In this document: positions 33,770 through 44,220 of the stretch, one piece after another
Position numbering within the stretch: the stretch's first letter is position 1
Layout: each line of letters starts with the position of its first letter
Source of the DNA: Monodelphis domestica
Lineage: Eukaryota; Chordata; Mammalia; Didelphimorphia; Didelphidae
DNA: 64,000 nt
Assembly (NCBI RefSeq): GCF_027887165.1
Contig: NC_077233.1
Coordinates: 178,587,006 to 178,651,005 of the forward strand
Direction of reading: 5' to 3'
The notes under the pieces: generated by a model
Told to the model about the DNA's origin: nothing
Database searches by the model: none
What the model saw: only the letters and a program-made list of their open reading frames with translations
Made by a program: the position numbers and the translations under genes

Positions 33770-34265
33770 TGACTTCCTCTTGGAAAGAGATGCTGTCTCC
33801 AGACTCCAGGCATTTTCACTGGTTTGCTCCCGTTGCCTGGAATGTTCTTCCCTCTTCATTTGTACCTTGGGACTTCTCTGGCTTTCTTCATGTCTCAGCT
33901 AAAATTATAACTTGTGCAGGAAGCTTACTCTGATCCTCCTTAATTCTAGTGCCTTCCCTTTGTTATTTATCTTCAGCTGATTCTGTATACAGCCTACTTG
34001 TACTAGTTGTTTGAATGTCATCTCTGCTACTAGACTGAATTTCATGAGGGCAAAGACTATCTTTTGACTTTCCTCATATCCCCAATTTTTAGTACCAGGC
34101 TCCATTTTATAATAAAAATCTGAGACAGATTTGTAAGTGAATTGACCAGGGTCACACAGCTAATAAATATTCAAAGCCAAATTTTAACTCAGTTCTTCCT
34201 TACTCTAGGGTTAATGCTTTGGCACCTAGCTCGGGTACAGTAGGTGCTTAATAAATGTGTATTGA
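33770..34265 (+). mobile_element. L2 LINE 3' end with a nested SINE
   Basis: 'ttgcctggaatgttcttccc', 'cttcatgtctcagctaaaat', 'gaatttcatgagggcaaaga', 'cctcatatccccaattttta' are L2. The tail 'gtaggtgcttaataaatgtg' resumes at 34235 after a reverse SINE at about 34108-34234 ('gaccagggtcacacagctaa'). Confidence 0.8.
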
Positions 34266-34269
34266 CACT

Positions 34270-34425
34270 CTAGATATTATTTCCATTCATGAGAGAAGAC
34301 TGAGGATAAGATAGGTTAAACAACTTGCTCAAGGACACATGGCTATCAAGTATTAGAGACAGGAGTTAGACAGGTTTCTCCTGACTCTTAAATTCAATCA
34401 TCTTTACACTATACAAGATTACCTC
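34270..34425 (-). mobile_element. MIR SINE
   Basis: 'gagagaagactgaggataag', 'caacttgctcaaggacacat', 'ttctcctgactcttaaattc'. Confidence 0.75.
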
Positions 34426-35304
34426 TAGGACTTGAATGGAAGACAGTTTCCTGTAAATAAAAGTCATGAAGAGGATCCTCAGGGGCATAATCTCATATTC
34501 AAGTTCAATCAGCCTCATTTGGGGTCAACAATTCACTCATGGCTTCCTCCTTAATCAATATGACCAATACAAAGTAGTTCAATAATTCTGTTTTACCATT
34601 TACATCCAAACACAAAACAATGGTGTGCCCTACCATGGTTCTTTATTCTCCCAGGAACATATCAGAAAGCACACGTATCCTTTATTACAAAACCCATCAT
34701 GATACACCCCAGAGAATGCCTTCCAGTCCAGCCAAGGTCAGAAGGACCAGGCTTCTGGGACTATGATAAGTGCATAATAGAGCTAAGGTAAGGTGAGAGG
34801 ATCATAGCAATATCACCAGCATCAGGGTGATGCTACAACTGCTTTTGTCTTGTTTATTAGCAATGCTGGTTGCCTTCATGGACAGGAATATTGACTGATG
34901 AAGCACATCACAACCTTGTGCCCATATTGCCAACCTCAGTTCCATCCCTTTCTTGAGCATCACTTTCTAGATCAGAGTGCCTGATAACCAAGCTTGTAGT
35001 CTAGTTCCACTCTCAAACCCTGTTATTATCCATGATCTTAGACTGGCTCTTTCAGACATTTGTATTGCTGGGGAAGATTAAATTTTTCTGCAGTCATGGT
35101 AAATGGGGTATTTCCTTTGCTAGGGATAACTTGTAGTTAGTATTCAGTCTTACAACCTAATTCTTCTTATAGTTTCTGGTTTTCTTGACTTTTTCTACCT
35201 TAACTCCTAATTTCTATGTATTCTCTATTTCATGAGTGTCTGTATATCTTCAGATTCTTGGATTCATGTTGAAATCCAATAGTTAGCTGTTTTCTTTTAA
35301 AAAA
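34426..35304. other. Unassigned sequence, 0.9 kb
   Basis: No family recognised. A paired 'atcaccagcatcagggtgat' partial palindrome is at 34814-34833. No exon is supported. Confidence 0.35.
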
Positions 35305-35510
35305 ATTAAGGTAGCTAGGTGGCTCAGTGTGTTAAGAGTCAGGCTTAGGGACAGGAAATCCTGAGTTCAAATCTGGCCTCCAATGTTTCCTAGCTATATG
35401 ATATTGAATAAGTCTCTTAACCTCTATTCCCTGGCCCTTACTTCTTTTCTGCCTTGGAATCAATATAGTAATAATTCCAAAATGAAAGGCAAGGGTTTTA
35501 AAAATTCTCT
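35305..35510 (+). mobile_element. SINE1-type element
   Basis: 'aaggtagctaggtggctcag', 'tgagttcaaatctggcctcc', 'cttctgccttggaatcaa', 'aaaggcaagggttttaaaaa'. More diverged than the copies with clear duplications. 35511-35749 is unassigned. Confidence 0.88.
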
Positions 35511-35749
35511 TATTATTAAATTAATCATCAATAATAATTGATATTTCAGAATATGAAAAATAATTTTTCCAAAAATGTAATCATTTGATTAAAAATTATA
35601 GCATTCCAGGTATATTCTCATGTTGAAAGTATTATTGATGTTTTGATATTGTAAACTAAGTATTCATATACCAGACACATGGTCATGTTACTTATTGATC
35701 ATTGTATTTCCAAATCTTGAGTCCAAAGGTCAAAAGAATTCCTGAGCAG

Positions 35750-36055
35750 GGTGTTAGCTGCCACAGGGTACTAGCTACCTCCTTGTTAGACCACAAGTCT
35801 AACTTAACAAGTCCTTACCACGTCACATGTTTGGTAAACCTCCTCCCCTTTGATTATATGATTGTCAATTGAGCCAATGTTATAACCTATGCATTGTCAC
35901 ATGTTCATTAGCTACCTCTCACTCCTCATTCCTAAATTCTCCAATAAGAGTTTGGGGACACATGCAGATCACTCTCTCTCAATACTATCAGAGGAGCACA
36001 CACGATGGAGCCCATGTTTTTTAACTCCTTGTCTCTGAGTCTTTATTCCTTTATT

Positions 36056-36117
<62 letters not shown>

Positions 36118-36195
36118 TTACCCATTTTCCCTCAGTTTCCAATCTCCTTCTCAGTCCACCCACGAAAATAATAATAAGTGGTTGCAGGCAACCTC
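35750..36195 (+). mobile_element. Probable solo LTR of an endogenous retrovirus (fossil)
   Basis: A roughly 450-base unit beginning near 'tgttagctgccacaggg', with LTR-like texture: a 'ctgagtctttattcctttatt' segment, then 'ccctcagtttccaatctcct' and 'ctcagtccacccacgaaaa', as in the U5 part of marsupial ERV LTRs, and a 'gtggttgcaggcaac' edge. No internal retroviral genes adjoin it. A (CT)n microsatellite has expanded inside it. Family within the ERVs is not determined; age looks intermediate. Identification is by pattern only. Confidence 0.4.
36056..36114. repeat. Perfect (CT)n microsatellite
   Basis: About 29 CT units inside the LTR-like unit. The frames 36005-36271 (plus) and 35969-36292 (minus) that cross it are artefacts. 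Confidence 0.97.
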
Positions 36196-36306
36196 TATAA
36201 AAATAAATTTGATTAAAATAAAAAATTTGATTAAAAATAAAAACAAAAGTATTACATATATGCAACCATAAATTTCTTTTATGTACAATCATCTTAAAAG
36301 AAATGC

Positions 36307-36364
36307 ATATGGTATTCCAAAAGTCTTAATGACTTAGTGACTAAAACTTTTGGACACCCCATAT
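36307..36364. mobile_element. Mariner-like palindromic mini-element (58 bp)
   Basis: The left arm begins 'atatggtattccaaaagtct' and the right arm, reverse-complemented, begins 'atatggggtgtccaaaagtt', so the unit is almost only two facing terminal repeats. The GGTGTCCAAAAGT-like end and flanking TA are typical of Tc1/mariner derivatives. No transposase. Confidence 0.6.
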
Positions 36365-36771
36365 AATTTTGATTCCATTATAGTAAAATTAACAAGATTG
36401 TAACAAAATTACCCTGTTTGTATCCTTTTCTGAGCTTTACAATTTTTTTCTTCATAACCTTTAAAAATGTTCATTGATTCTCTTTTCTTGTTTTTTTCTA
36501 ATAGTCAGAACCCTTCTCCCAAAGATGCTCCTTGTAAAAAGTAAATTTATTTAGCAAAATAATACAACATATTATCCATGTCTAGAAATATATATCACTC
36601 AGGTCTTAAATATCACACATGTTTCTTTAACTTTTTCAATGTATCATCAGTTATGCTGATAACTTTTCCTTCTAAAAATTTCATTTGTCAAATGGGATCC
36701 CTGGGATCAGGAGGCATACTTGGGATAACTATGATAATACAAAAAACATCAATAGAACTTATTTTTCAGGG

Positions 36772-37170
36772 GGCAGCTAGGTGGCTCAGTGGATTGAGAG
36801 TCAGACCTAGAGACAGGAGGTCCTAGGTTCACATCTGGCCTCAGACACTTCTCCAGCTCATTTTATAGATAAGGAAACTAAAACAAACAAGATTAAGTGA
36901 CTTGCCAAGGATCACACAGCTAATAAGAGTCTGAGGCTAGATTTGAATTCAGGAAGATGGCTCTTCATGATTCTAAGCCCAGTGTACCACCTAGCTGTCC
37001 CTTTAAGAAAGTTAGAAATCTTAATAGTGTATATAAAAGTGCATTCTTAAAAAAGGACCCACATGTGCAAAGATACAAGCCACTTGACCCCCATTGCCTA
37101 GCCCTTACTACTCTTCTGCCTTGGAAGCAACACACAATATTGATTCCAAGATGGAAGGTAAGTATTAAAA
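36772..37170 (+). mobile_element. SINE1 element interrupted by a MAR1 patch
   Basis: SINE1 5' half at 36772-36850 ('gggcagctaggtggctcagt', 'gaggtcctaggttcacatct'), SINE1 3' half at 37080-37170 ('cacttgacccccattgccta', 'cttctgccttggaagcaaca'). About 20 bases of the SINE1 consensus between 'cagacacttc' and 'cacttgaccc' are missing and replaced by about 225 foreign bases: a reverse MAR1 (36848-37005) and about 70 bases of unknown origin. Confidence 0.8.
36848..37005 (-). mobile_element. MAR1-type SINE patch inside SINE1
   Basis: Reverse MAR1 body and head without the RTE-like tail. It starts at 'cttctccagctcatttta' and ends at 'caccta gctgtccc'-type head. 36848-36968 is almost identical (118 of 121 bases by eye) to 40304-40424. 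Confidence 0.85.
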
Positions 37171-37650
37171 AACAAAATAAAACAAAACAAAAAAAACCTT
37201 ATTTTTCAAAATAACATGTCTTATTCTTCACCTCTAATCCATTAACTCTTCAAGAAGATGGATTACATGCTTTCTCATCAGTTTTCTGATTAGTTACTAA
37301 TTAATCAGAGTTCTGATGACTTTCAAAGCTGTTTTTTATATTATTATAGATGTATAAGTGGTTCTCCTGATTCTACTTATTTCATTTAATCTGTCCATAC
37401 ATGTCTTCTCAGGTTTCTCTGAATTAGTTATATTTGTCATTTCTTATGGTTTAATAACATTCTCTTATTTTCATAATGATGCCATTTGTCAAGTTATAGT
37501 TACCTGCTTTGTTTCCAATGCTATGCAACAACAAAAAAGGCTATAATCAATATTTTTGTATGTATAAATCCTTTCCTTTCTTTTTGATATCCTTGGGGTA
37601 TATTCCTAGTCATGCTACCATTCGGCCCCTTCTAACACCTGACTGGGTAG

Positions 37651-39034
37651 CCCATTCAGAGAATCCTTCTAAACCATTGATTTCTGATTTCTCCCAAGGT
37701 AAGCCTGTTCCCATGCCTAGCTTCCACCTTGTGTCCTAACTTTTTCTGTCTCTCCAATCTTAAGGTTCCATCCTATCGCTGAGATCCAGTGTTATCATCT
37801 GGTAGGATACTTCTTGCCTCATTGATGGAAGGTCAAAAACACCATCAGCCTTATCTAACTAAGAAGGCATAATGACAATAAAGGAAGATGATAAATGTGA
37901 AAGTACTCTGAAAGTATAAAGGCACTATAACAAAGTAAAGTATCACTTTAATTCAAGAGCATTTAATAAGAAATGCAAGGTTATTACTTTCAAGTGCATA
38001 CAGTAAGTCAAACTAATGGCTAATAAAGTCTTGCCAAGATGTGGTCATTCTAGGTCTGCTTTAGAGGATAGGTAAGACAGATTTTCCATTTAGCCATCTC
38101 CTGGACAAATCACATTATTTTTCTTGGCCTTGCTTTTGTCCTCTGTAAATGAAAGGACAAGCCGTAACAGGTTGTATCTAATCTTTGGTAGCTTTTTTTA
38201 AATTTTGGAAAATGTCTTTGAGAACCTCTTTTTAATTTCAGAATATTTCACAGACTTCTTTGTAATAGTAATTTATACTTAGTATATATTAATTGATAAA
38301 AATACCTGATGACATAAAGCCCATATAAATATAGTAACATTTTTTTTTTCTGCATAGCCTAAGTAGGGTCTGGGCAGTTGTGCTGTGTTCTATACTAAAT
38401 AATGACTATACCAAACTTTTAACCTTCATTCTACTATTTAACCTATTGTTAATTCTCCCACATTCTTTCAAAGTTAATTAAAAGGTATATTTTGCTATTT
38501 TTCTATAAATTGCTAAGCTAAAAAGTCTAATTAATTAACTCTGAACCTCTACCTCACTTTATAAAATATGAAACTCTCTTCTCTCATAAATTTTCAGTAT
38601 CAAATCTCCATTTTATAGGCTTAGACAATATCAGTGTATCTGAGTATGAACTGTATAAGAAACCATATAAAAGTATATGTCAAGATTTCAATGATATATC
38701 AACTGTGAGAAAGATAACAGCCAGAGTCACCTTTGAGCATCAAATGCAACTGCTGATTTCCCCATAAACATTGAAACTATAAGCCCACCATTCAGCTCTG
38801 TCAAGATGGTAGTCAACGTATTTCAAGAATTCTCTTCAGGCTATCTTCTCCAGGGGGTAAGAAGTTAAATGTAGTTCTCTGAAAATGTCTCCTCATAGTC
38901 TCTCAAATATGACAGTTAACTCACTTAGTCTTTTTGAAAATTGAGATTCTTCATCTTCTGATTGAGTCTCAAAAAAGTCTTTCTCAGCTAAAATAATTCA
39001 TTGTCTCCAAATGAAAGTGAAATTGTCTCTTGTT
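37651..39034. other. Unassigned sequence, 1.4 kb
   Basis: No confident repeat or exon. Some of 37650-37760 may belong to the upstream L1, and 38200-38300 has L1-like AT words. The frames at 37358-37739 are the L1 region read through. Confidence 0.35.
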
Positions 39035-39255
39035 GAGATTCTCTTTTCAGTCATGTCCAACTCTTTGTGATCCTATTTGGACTTTTTCAGGCTAGTATAC
39101 TGGAATGGTTTGCCTTTTCCCTCTTGATTGGCTTTACAGATAAGGAAATTGACTCAAATGAGGTTAAATGACTTTCCAGGGTAACTGAGGTCAGATTTTA
39201 ACTGACATCTTCCTGACTCCAGGCCTGGTACTCTATCCACTGTACTGCCTCACTA
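39035..39255 (-). mobile_element. MAR1-type SINE
   Basis: 'cagtcatgtccaactctttg', 'tggaatggtttgccttttcc', 'ttccagggtaactgaggtca', 'actgacatcttcctgactcc'. 39256-39429 is unassigned. Confidence 0.88.
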
Positions 39256-39429
39256 CCCTAAACAACTCTGATATTCTAATCCCTCTTAAAAATACAGTCA
39301 CAAGAATCATAGTATCTATAGAAGGATTTATTAAATTTACTCTTATACATACCAAATTTAATTTAATAACTCCTCCTACAGAAGATGCATACAGGGATAT
39401 ATATATAATTTCAAATAAATATTAATTCC

Positions 39430-39960
39430 TTTTATTTTCATAGCACAATCATTTATTTAACTATCTTTCAATTTCCTTCTTAAAATTTGATCTATTTTTA
39501 ACAATGAAAAATTGTTCAACAAAAAAAATTCAAAAAAAATAAAAATATTTGATATGCAAACAACATTCTTCCCTAATAGCTCCCACCTACTTGCCAAGAA
39601 CAAAAGGGTATATTTCGTTATTGAGGCTATGGTTACTTAATTTGGCTTCCTTTTAACGATCATTTGGATTTATATTGTTATCAAAACTGTACATCGGGTG
39701 TGCTAATTTCAATGTCTCTCAGTACATATACATCTTTCCATATTTTTCTGAATTCTCCATATTGTATAGTAATAATCCATTATATTAATATATCGCATTT
39801 TATTCAGATATTCTCCAACTGGTTGATCCCATGCATTTCCCCCAACCCCTCCATTTACAAATTACTACTCCAACTATTTGGGGCACATATTAGAACTTTC
39901 TTTCTATTTTTTAATTCCTTGGAAAAGATGTTCAATATGTGGTAATCTTTTAAAATTATT
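39430..39960 (-). mobile_element. Very old L1 fragment
   Basis: 'ctttccatatttttctgaat', 'gtaataatccattatattaa', 'tccaactggttgatcccatg' keep the order of the reverse L1 ORF2 end. Strongly diverged. Confidence 0.5.
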
Positions 39961-39989
39961 TTATATTTAAATAATTCACTACAAAACAT

Positions 39990-40225
39990 TGTGTATTTAT
40001 AATATAGGGGAAAAAACACTGCATTAGACATTGAGCATACAAAGACAAAACCAAAACAGTCCTTACCTTCAAGGAACTAGTATTCTATGGAAGGACTATA
40101 ATATGTACATAAATGAGTCTATTTTGAATATATACAAAGAAATTTCAAGAGGTAGGGTAGGAGAAAGTGATAATTAATAGAAAGACAGCAAGACCTCATG
40201 TAGGAGGTGGCAACTAAACTATAAT
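39990..40225 (-). mobile_element. L2 3' end
   Basis: 'cattagacattgagcataca', 'aaacagtccttaccttcaag', 'gaactagtattctatggaag', 'cctcatgtaggaggtggcaa' are the reverse L2 3' end. Confidence 0.72.
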
Positions 40226-40227
40226 TT

Positions 40228-40424
40228 TCTGAAAGTCACATCCACCTCTTTGGGATCCCATTTGGAATTTTCTTGGAGAAGATATTAAAATGGTTTTCCA
40301 TTCCTTCTCCAGCTCATTTTATAGATAAACAAACTAAAACAAACAAGATTAAGTGACTTGCCAAGGATCACACAGCTAATAAGAGTCTGAGGCTAAATTT
40401 GAATTCAGGAAGATGGCTCTTCAT
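40228..40424 (-). mobile_element. MAR1-type SINE, donor-like partner of the 36.8 kb patch
   Basis: Has the RTE-like tail in reverse ('ctgaaagtcacatccacctc', 'aatggttttccattccttct') followed by the body shared with 36848-36968. Its head is missing: at 40425 the match stops and unrelated sequence begins. Confidence 0.88.
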
Positions 40425-40544
40425 CTTATCATAGGAAACAAACTTCATATGAAAAAAGTAATATGTAAATGCATTTCATATATTATTTATTTGGTCTACA
40501 AAAGCATTTTTGCTAAATAGTGATCAAAACGATAAGGCTTGGTA

Positions 40545-40690
40545 TACAAGTAAGTGACAGGTAGTATGTATGTTACCTTGGGCAAGTAACTCAAATTCCT
40601 TGACCTTACCTTCTCCATATATAAAATGAGAGTGTTTCATTGGGTGGACCCTAAGATCCCTTCTTGCTATAGATATGATACCATGATCTT
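40545..40690 (+). mobile_element. MIR SINE
   Basis: 'ttaccttgggcaagtaactc', 'ttctccatatataaaatgag', 'ttgggtggaccctaagatcc'. Confidence 0.78.
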
Positions 40691-40699
40691 TTGCAGTAA

Positions 40700-42170
40700 A
40701 TCTTTGGTCTCTGAAGATCTATGGTCAATAAATTGAAAGCCACCAGATTAGGTAATCTACAATATCCAAGGTCCCTCTCACCATTATTAGCATTCTTATA
40801 TCTAAGAGGCTAACATGCTCATTTTCTTAATAATGGCATGTTCCTTGTAATAAACTGAATGTGTCCTATGCAGTTTGGTTAATGTTATTCATTTGTTCAG
40901 CAAAGGTCAACTTCCTTCCTGTCCCAATCTGAGTTAAAACAATCTCTTAATTTGCTATGTTAGAAATCACGAGATTTTCTTCTACTTAATTTTTTTCTGT
41001 CTGTGTCAGAGGGCAAAGTTGTCTTGAATGACCATAGCAGCCCATTAAACAAGGGGACAATTGATTCAACCATAGCAGTCAGTGATATTGATAGAGATCT
41101 ATATGGGAGGTGAAAGGCAAGAAAGGAAGAAAAGAAAAGAATTGCCTAAGACTGGAATTCCTTAGTCATATGGATATGCATGCCTGCACCCCATCCATGC
41201 CATGCTGTCAGCTCCCATCTGTGGCATTCCAACAGCAAGGTAGGAGACATTTTTAATATGACTGTCGCTTCTCTACCAATCCAATGACAGATATGAGCAA
41301 ATAATATAAATTCTCTAGCCATCCTCTGGCATTTATTTCAATGTAAGCGTAGTTTCCCCCCAAGTATAAAGCCCAATAGTAATTTATCAAGAGACAAATC
41401 ATTTTTTCTTGGCAGTGAAGTCTGCAAAATTCCCATTTTTAAGGTCCTAAATCTCTCTCCTTTGACAGGAGTAAGAAAGCATTAAAAGCTTTGATTTAGC
41501 TGGATCATACAAAATAGTTTCTCATAATTATCCTTTTGGATGATATATGCTTGTCTCTTTCCCCCTTCTTATTAAACCTGAGGTCTCCATTTTTCATCCA
41601 GTTGTATTACTAAATTAAATTGCCTTTTGTTGTATTCAAGTTAAGCACTTTGCTGAAAGCTTTTCTTGTTCAGGGAAATAACATTTACCCAATGTGCGGC
41701 CACGGTTTACTGTTTGAATTTACTGTTTGCAATTGTTTGGTTTGCTGGGCAATTTGAGGATATTGTTAGTTTTAATAGGAATAATGAATCACTGTAATTT
41801 AGTATGGTATCTGGGAGTACAGTATCTGGGGAGAAAGAGAAAGAAACATTGGAGGCCCAGCATACATGGGGAAATGATTTTTCCAAATCAAAAACCAGAT
41901 GGGGAAAAGGTTAGAAGAAGTGGCTGGCAGACAGGAGCAGCTGTGAGAACTTGGAGTGATGCCTGCTCCCTGGTGTGGGGAAAGAAGACTGAGACAGGTT
42001 GAGTTAGGGTGGGATGAGGCACCTGCTGTTTTTCACCAAGTTCCCAGAGATCTTTCAGATGGCAGACCTCTCCCAAGTGTTCAACAGTTGAAAGAAACCT
42101 GAGGCAAACAAGAGCTTTGGTTCTGAGAGACCTCTAAAAGCTTTATTGAATTCAAACTTTCTTCTCTACG
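40700..42170. other. Long repeat-free block, best candidate for conserved regulatory DNA
   Basis: About 1.45 kb with no recognised transposon. 41130-41760 is especially free of decay-like texture and includes two copies of 'tttactgtttg' (41706-41716, 41719-41729) followed by 'caattg' (41730-41735), a forkhead/E-box-like cluster. No splice-bounded frame is seen; the frames 41727-42002 and 41888-42076 overlap on opposite strands without domains. Confidence 0.3.
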
Positions 42171-42174
42171 CTGA

Positions 42175-42280
42175 ATTTATTGCACTGGGTTTCAATTTCC
42201 TCCTCTTCCCTCCAAAATGAGAGGGTTGGACCAAATGATCTCTAAGGTCTCTGCTAGTTCTGATTCCCCAATCTTAGACT
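42175..42280 (+). mobile_element. MIR/THER1 3' half
   Basis: 'aatgagagggttggaccaaa', 'tgatctctaaggtctctgct'. Confidence 0.75.
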
Positions 42281-42324
42281 CCTGCTCCAGTGGACAACAA
42301 TCTTTGTATTAGAAGAATCACTCA

Positions 42325-42508
42325 TGTCATAGAATTAAAACTGGAAGGACTCTTGGAGATCAGCTGAGCCAATTGCTCTTATTTTACAGATCTGCAAAAT
42401 TAAGTGATTTATCCAAAGTCATCTAGGGAGTAAGTGCCAAAGCCAGAATTCAGAACAAGCTTTGTAAATGCAAAACCCAGTCCTTTTCCATTGTACCACA
42501 CTGCCTTT
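42325..42508 (-). mobile_element. MIR/THER1 SINE
   Basis: 'catagaattaaaactggaag', 'ttattttacagatctgcaaa', 'ccttttccattgtaccacac'. 42509-43244 is otherwise unassigned except for a SINE-like word at 42630-42690 and a T run at 42836-42852. Confidence 0.82.
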
Positions 42509-43244
42509 ATTTCTTATCTCTTTTTTCAGTCTCACAAGCTAAAGCTGACCTGATGCTTTCTGGGTTAGCCCTTAGTGGATGTGGAAAATGATAATTCCTA
42601 AACATTTATCAAGAATTTTACTAAATATTAGCATGACTTGAAGTCAGGAAGACTTGAGTTCAAATTTGGTTCAGGAACTTAATAAATAAAAATGACTAGG
42701 AAAGTCGTTAGTTTTTGTGCACTTCAGGCAATGTCCTAAGATTTGCCTACTAAGTCATCTATGGAATCTGATTTGCATAAATAGTGCTTACAGATGCTCC
42801 TAATCCTTACTGAGTGGTTAGAGTGGTTTGATTTTTCTTTTTTTTTTTCTTTCTCAGTAGGAAGGGGGGGGGAGACTTAATATTTGTGAGTTGAATGTTT
42901 TTTTTAATTTTTAAGTGTCTAGTAAGTAGTCATTCCTATAGGAAATAACCATTACAAGCACTAAGAATCCTTATCCCAACTCACACTCACATTCACAAAC
43001 TGAATTCACAGAAGGTATATACTTAAGGATCTACAGGTACACTAGGAGAGAAATGAAATATATTTGTAGTGCTAATAGTTAAAGATCCCATTCTGATATG
43101 TTTTGGTAATGTTGATTGCCAGTACTATCTCTTCAGTGTAACTTATGTCATTGATTTGTACTCCCAAATCAAAGTAATCTGTTAACATCAATTTGCTTTT
43201 ATAAAGAAATATATATTGGGGAAATATTGAAAGTTATTCTGACA

Positions 43245-43570
43245 AATCATGATAAAAATGCTATCTACACCTAAGGAAGGAATTGTTGGAGTCTTAGTAC
43301 AGATCAAAGCATGCTATTTTTCACTTTATTTCCTTCATGAGATTTTTGTTGTATGTGTGATACTCTATCACAATGTGAGCAATAAGGAAATATGTATTTT
43401 ATGAAAGTACAGATATAACCTATATGAGACTATTTATGGGGGTGGAGCTAGAAATGGAAGAAGGGAGAAAAGCTGAAACCTAAAATGTCAAAAAAACAAT
43501 TGTCAAAAATTGTTTCTACATGTAACATAAAAAATAGTTTAAAAATTATCCCTCCCTCCAAAAAAGAAAG
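43245..43570 (+). mobile_element. Old-subfamily L1 3' end
   Basis: 'atgctatctacacctaagga', 'agtacagatcaaagcatgct', 'caataaggaaatatgtattt', 'gtttctacatgtaacataaa' follow the 3' UTR of the older marsupial L1 group. 43571-43812 is unassigned. Confidence 0.75.
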
Positions 43571-43822
43571 TTATGATGACTCAGTGACCCATTGTTCCCA
43601 GCCCTGCTTGCCATTCAGCACTGGGGGAAGGTTCTACTGAGGGAGGGTCTATTGAGGAAGTAATCACACAGTATGCAGCCTGCTATTTATCATGTAACCC
43701 TACCTGTTAAACATCTTGTACCTGCTACCTTGGGGGAAAAGGTGGACAGGGCTGAGACACAATGGTTCATCCCCTTTTGATGACATTGACCTATCCAAAT
43801 TGTCTTTATCTTGTTATCAATA

Positions 43823-44210
43823 GGTACACTGTGGCTCAATCAAATATAATAGACTTCTCCACTAGCAGCAATGCAATAATACAGGACAATTCTGAGGGAC
43901 TTATAAGAAAGAATGCTATCCACATCCAGAGAAAGAACTGTGGCAGTAGAAACCCAGAAGAAAAACAACTTCTTGATCACATAGTTCAATGGGGATATGA
44001 TTTGGGATCTAAACAATCATCCTAGTGCAAATACTAATAATATGGAAACAGGTCTTGATCAATGACACATATAAAACCCAGTGGAATTGCTCATTGGCTA
44101 AGGGAGGGGGCTGGAATGAGGGGGAGAAAGAACATGATTCATGTAATTATGGGAAAATATTCTAAATTAATTAATTAAATAGATAAACTTAAATAAAAAA
44201 GGAAAGAAAA
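43823..44210 (+). mobile_element. 5'-truncated L1 with target-site duplication
   Basis: Starts just after the ORF2 end ('tacactgtggctcaatcaaa'), runs through 'ccacatccagagaaagaact' and 'cccagtggaattgctcattg' to an A-rich tail. The duplication 'gttatcaata' is at 43813-43822 and 44211-44220. Confidence 0.92.
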
Positions 44211-44220
44211 GTTATCAATA

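Larger units (their letters stand above)
36420..37650 (-). mobile_element. Old L1 3' region, broken by SINEs
   Basis: 36480-36690 ('acccttctcccaaagatgct', 'cttgtaaaaagtaaatttat') and 37330-37650 ('gattctacttatttcattta', 'tccttggggtatattcctag') read as the reverse of an old L1 ORF2 end and 3' UTR. Between them lie the SINE chimera and about 160 bases of unclear sequence. Confidence 0.55.

Noticed and set aside
34814-34833. Possible miRNA hairpin (atcaccagc...gggtgat)
   Set aside because: The paired part is too short and the flanks do not extend the stem.
36005-36292. Ser-Leu-rich frames on both strands
   Set aside because: Translation of the (CT)n run inside an LTR-like unit.
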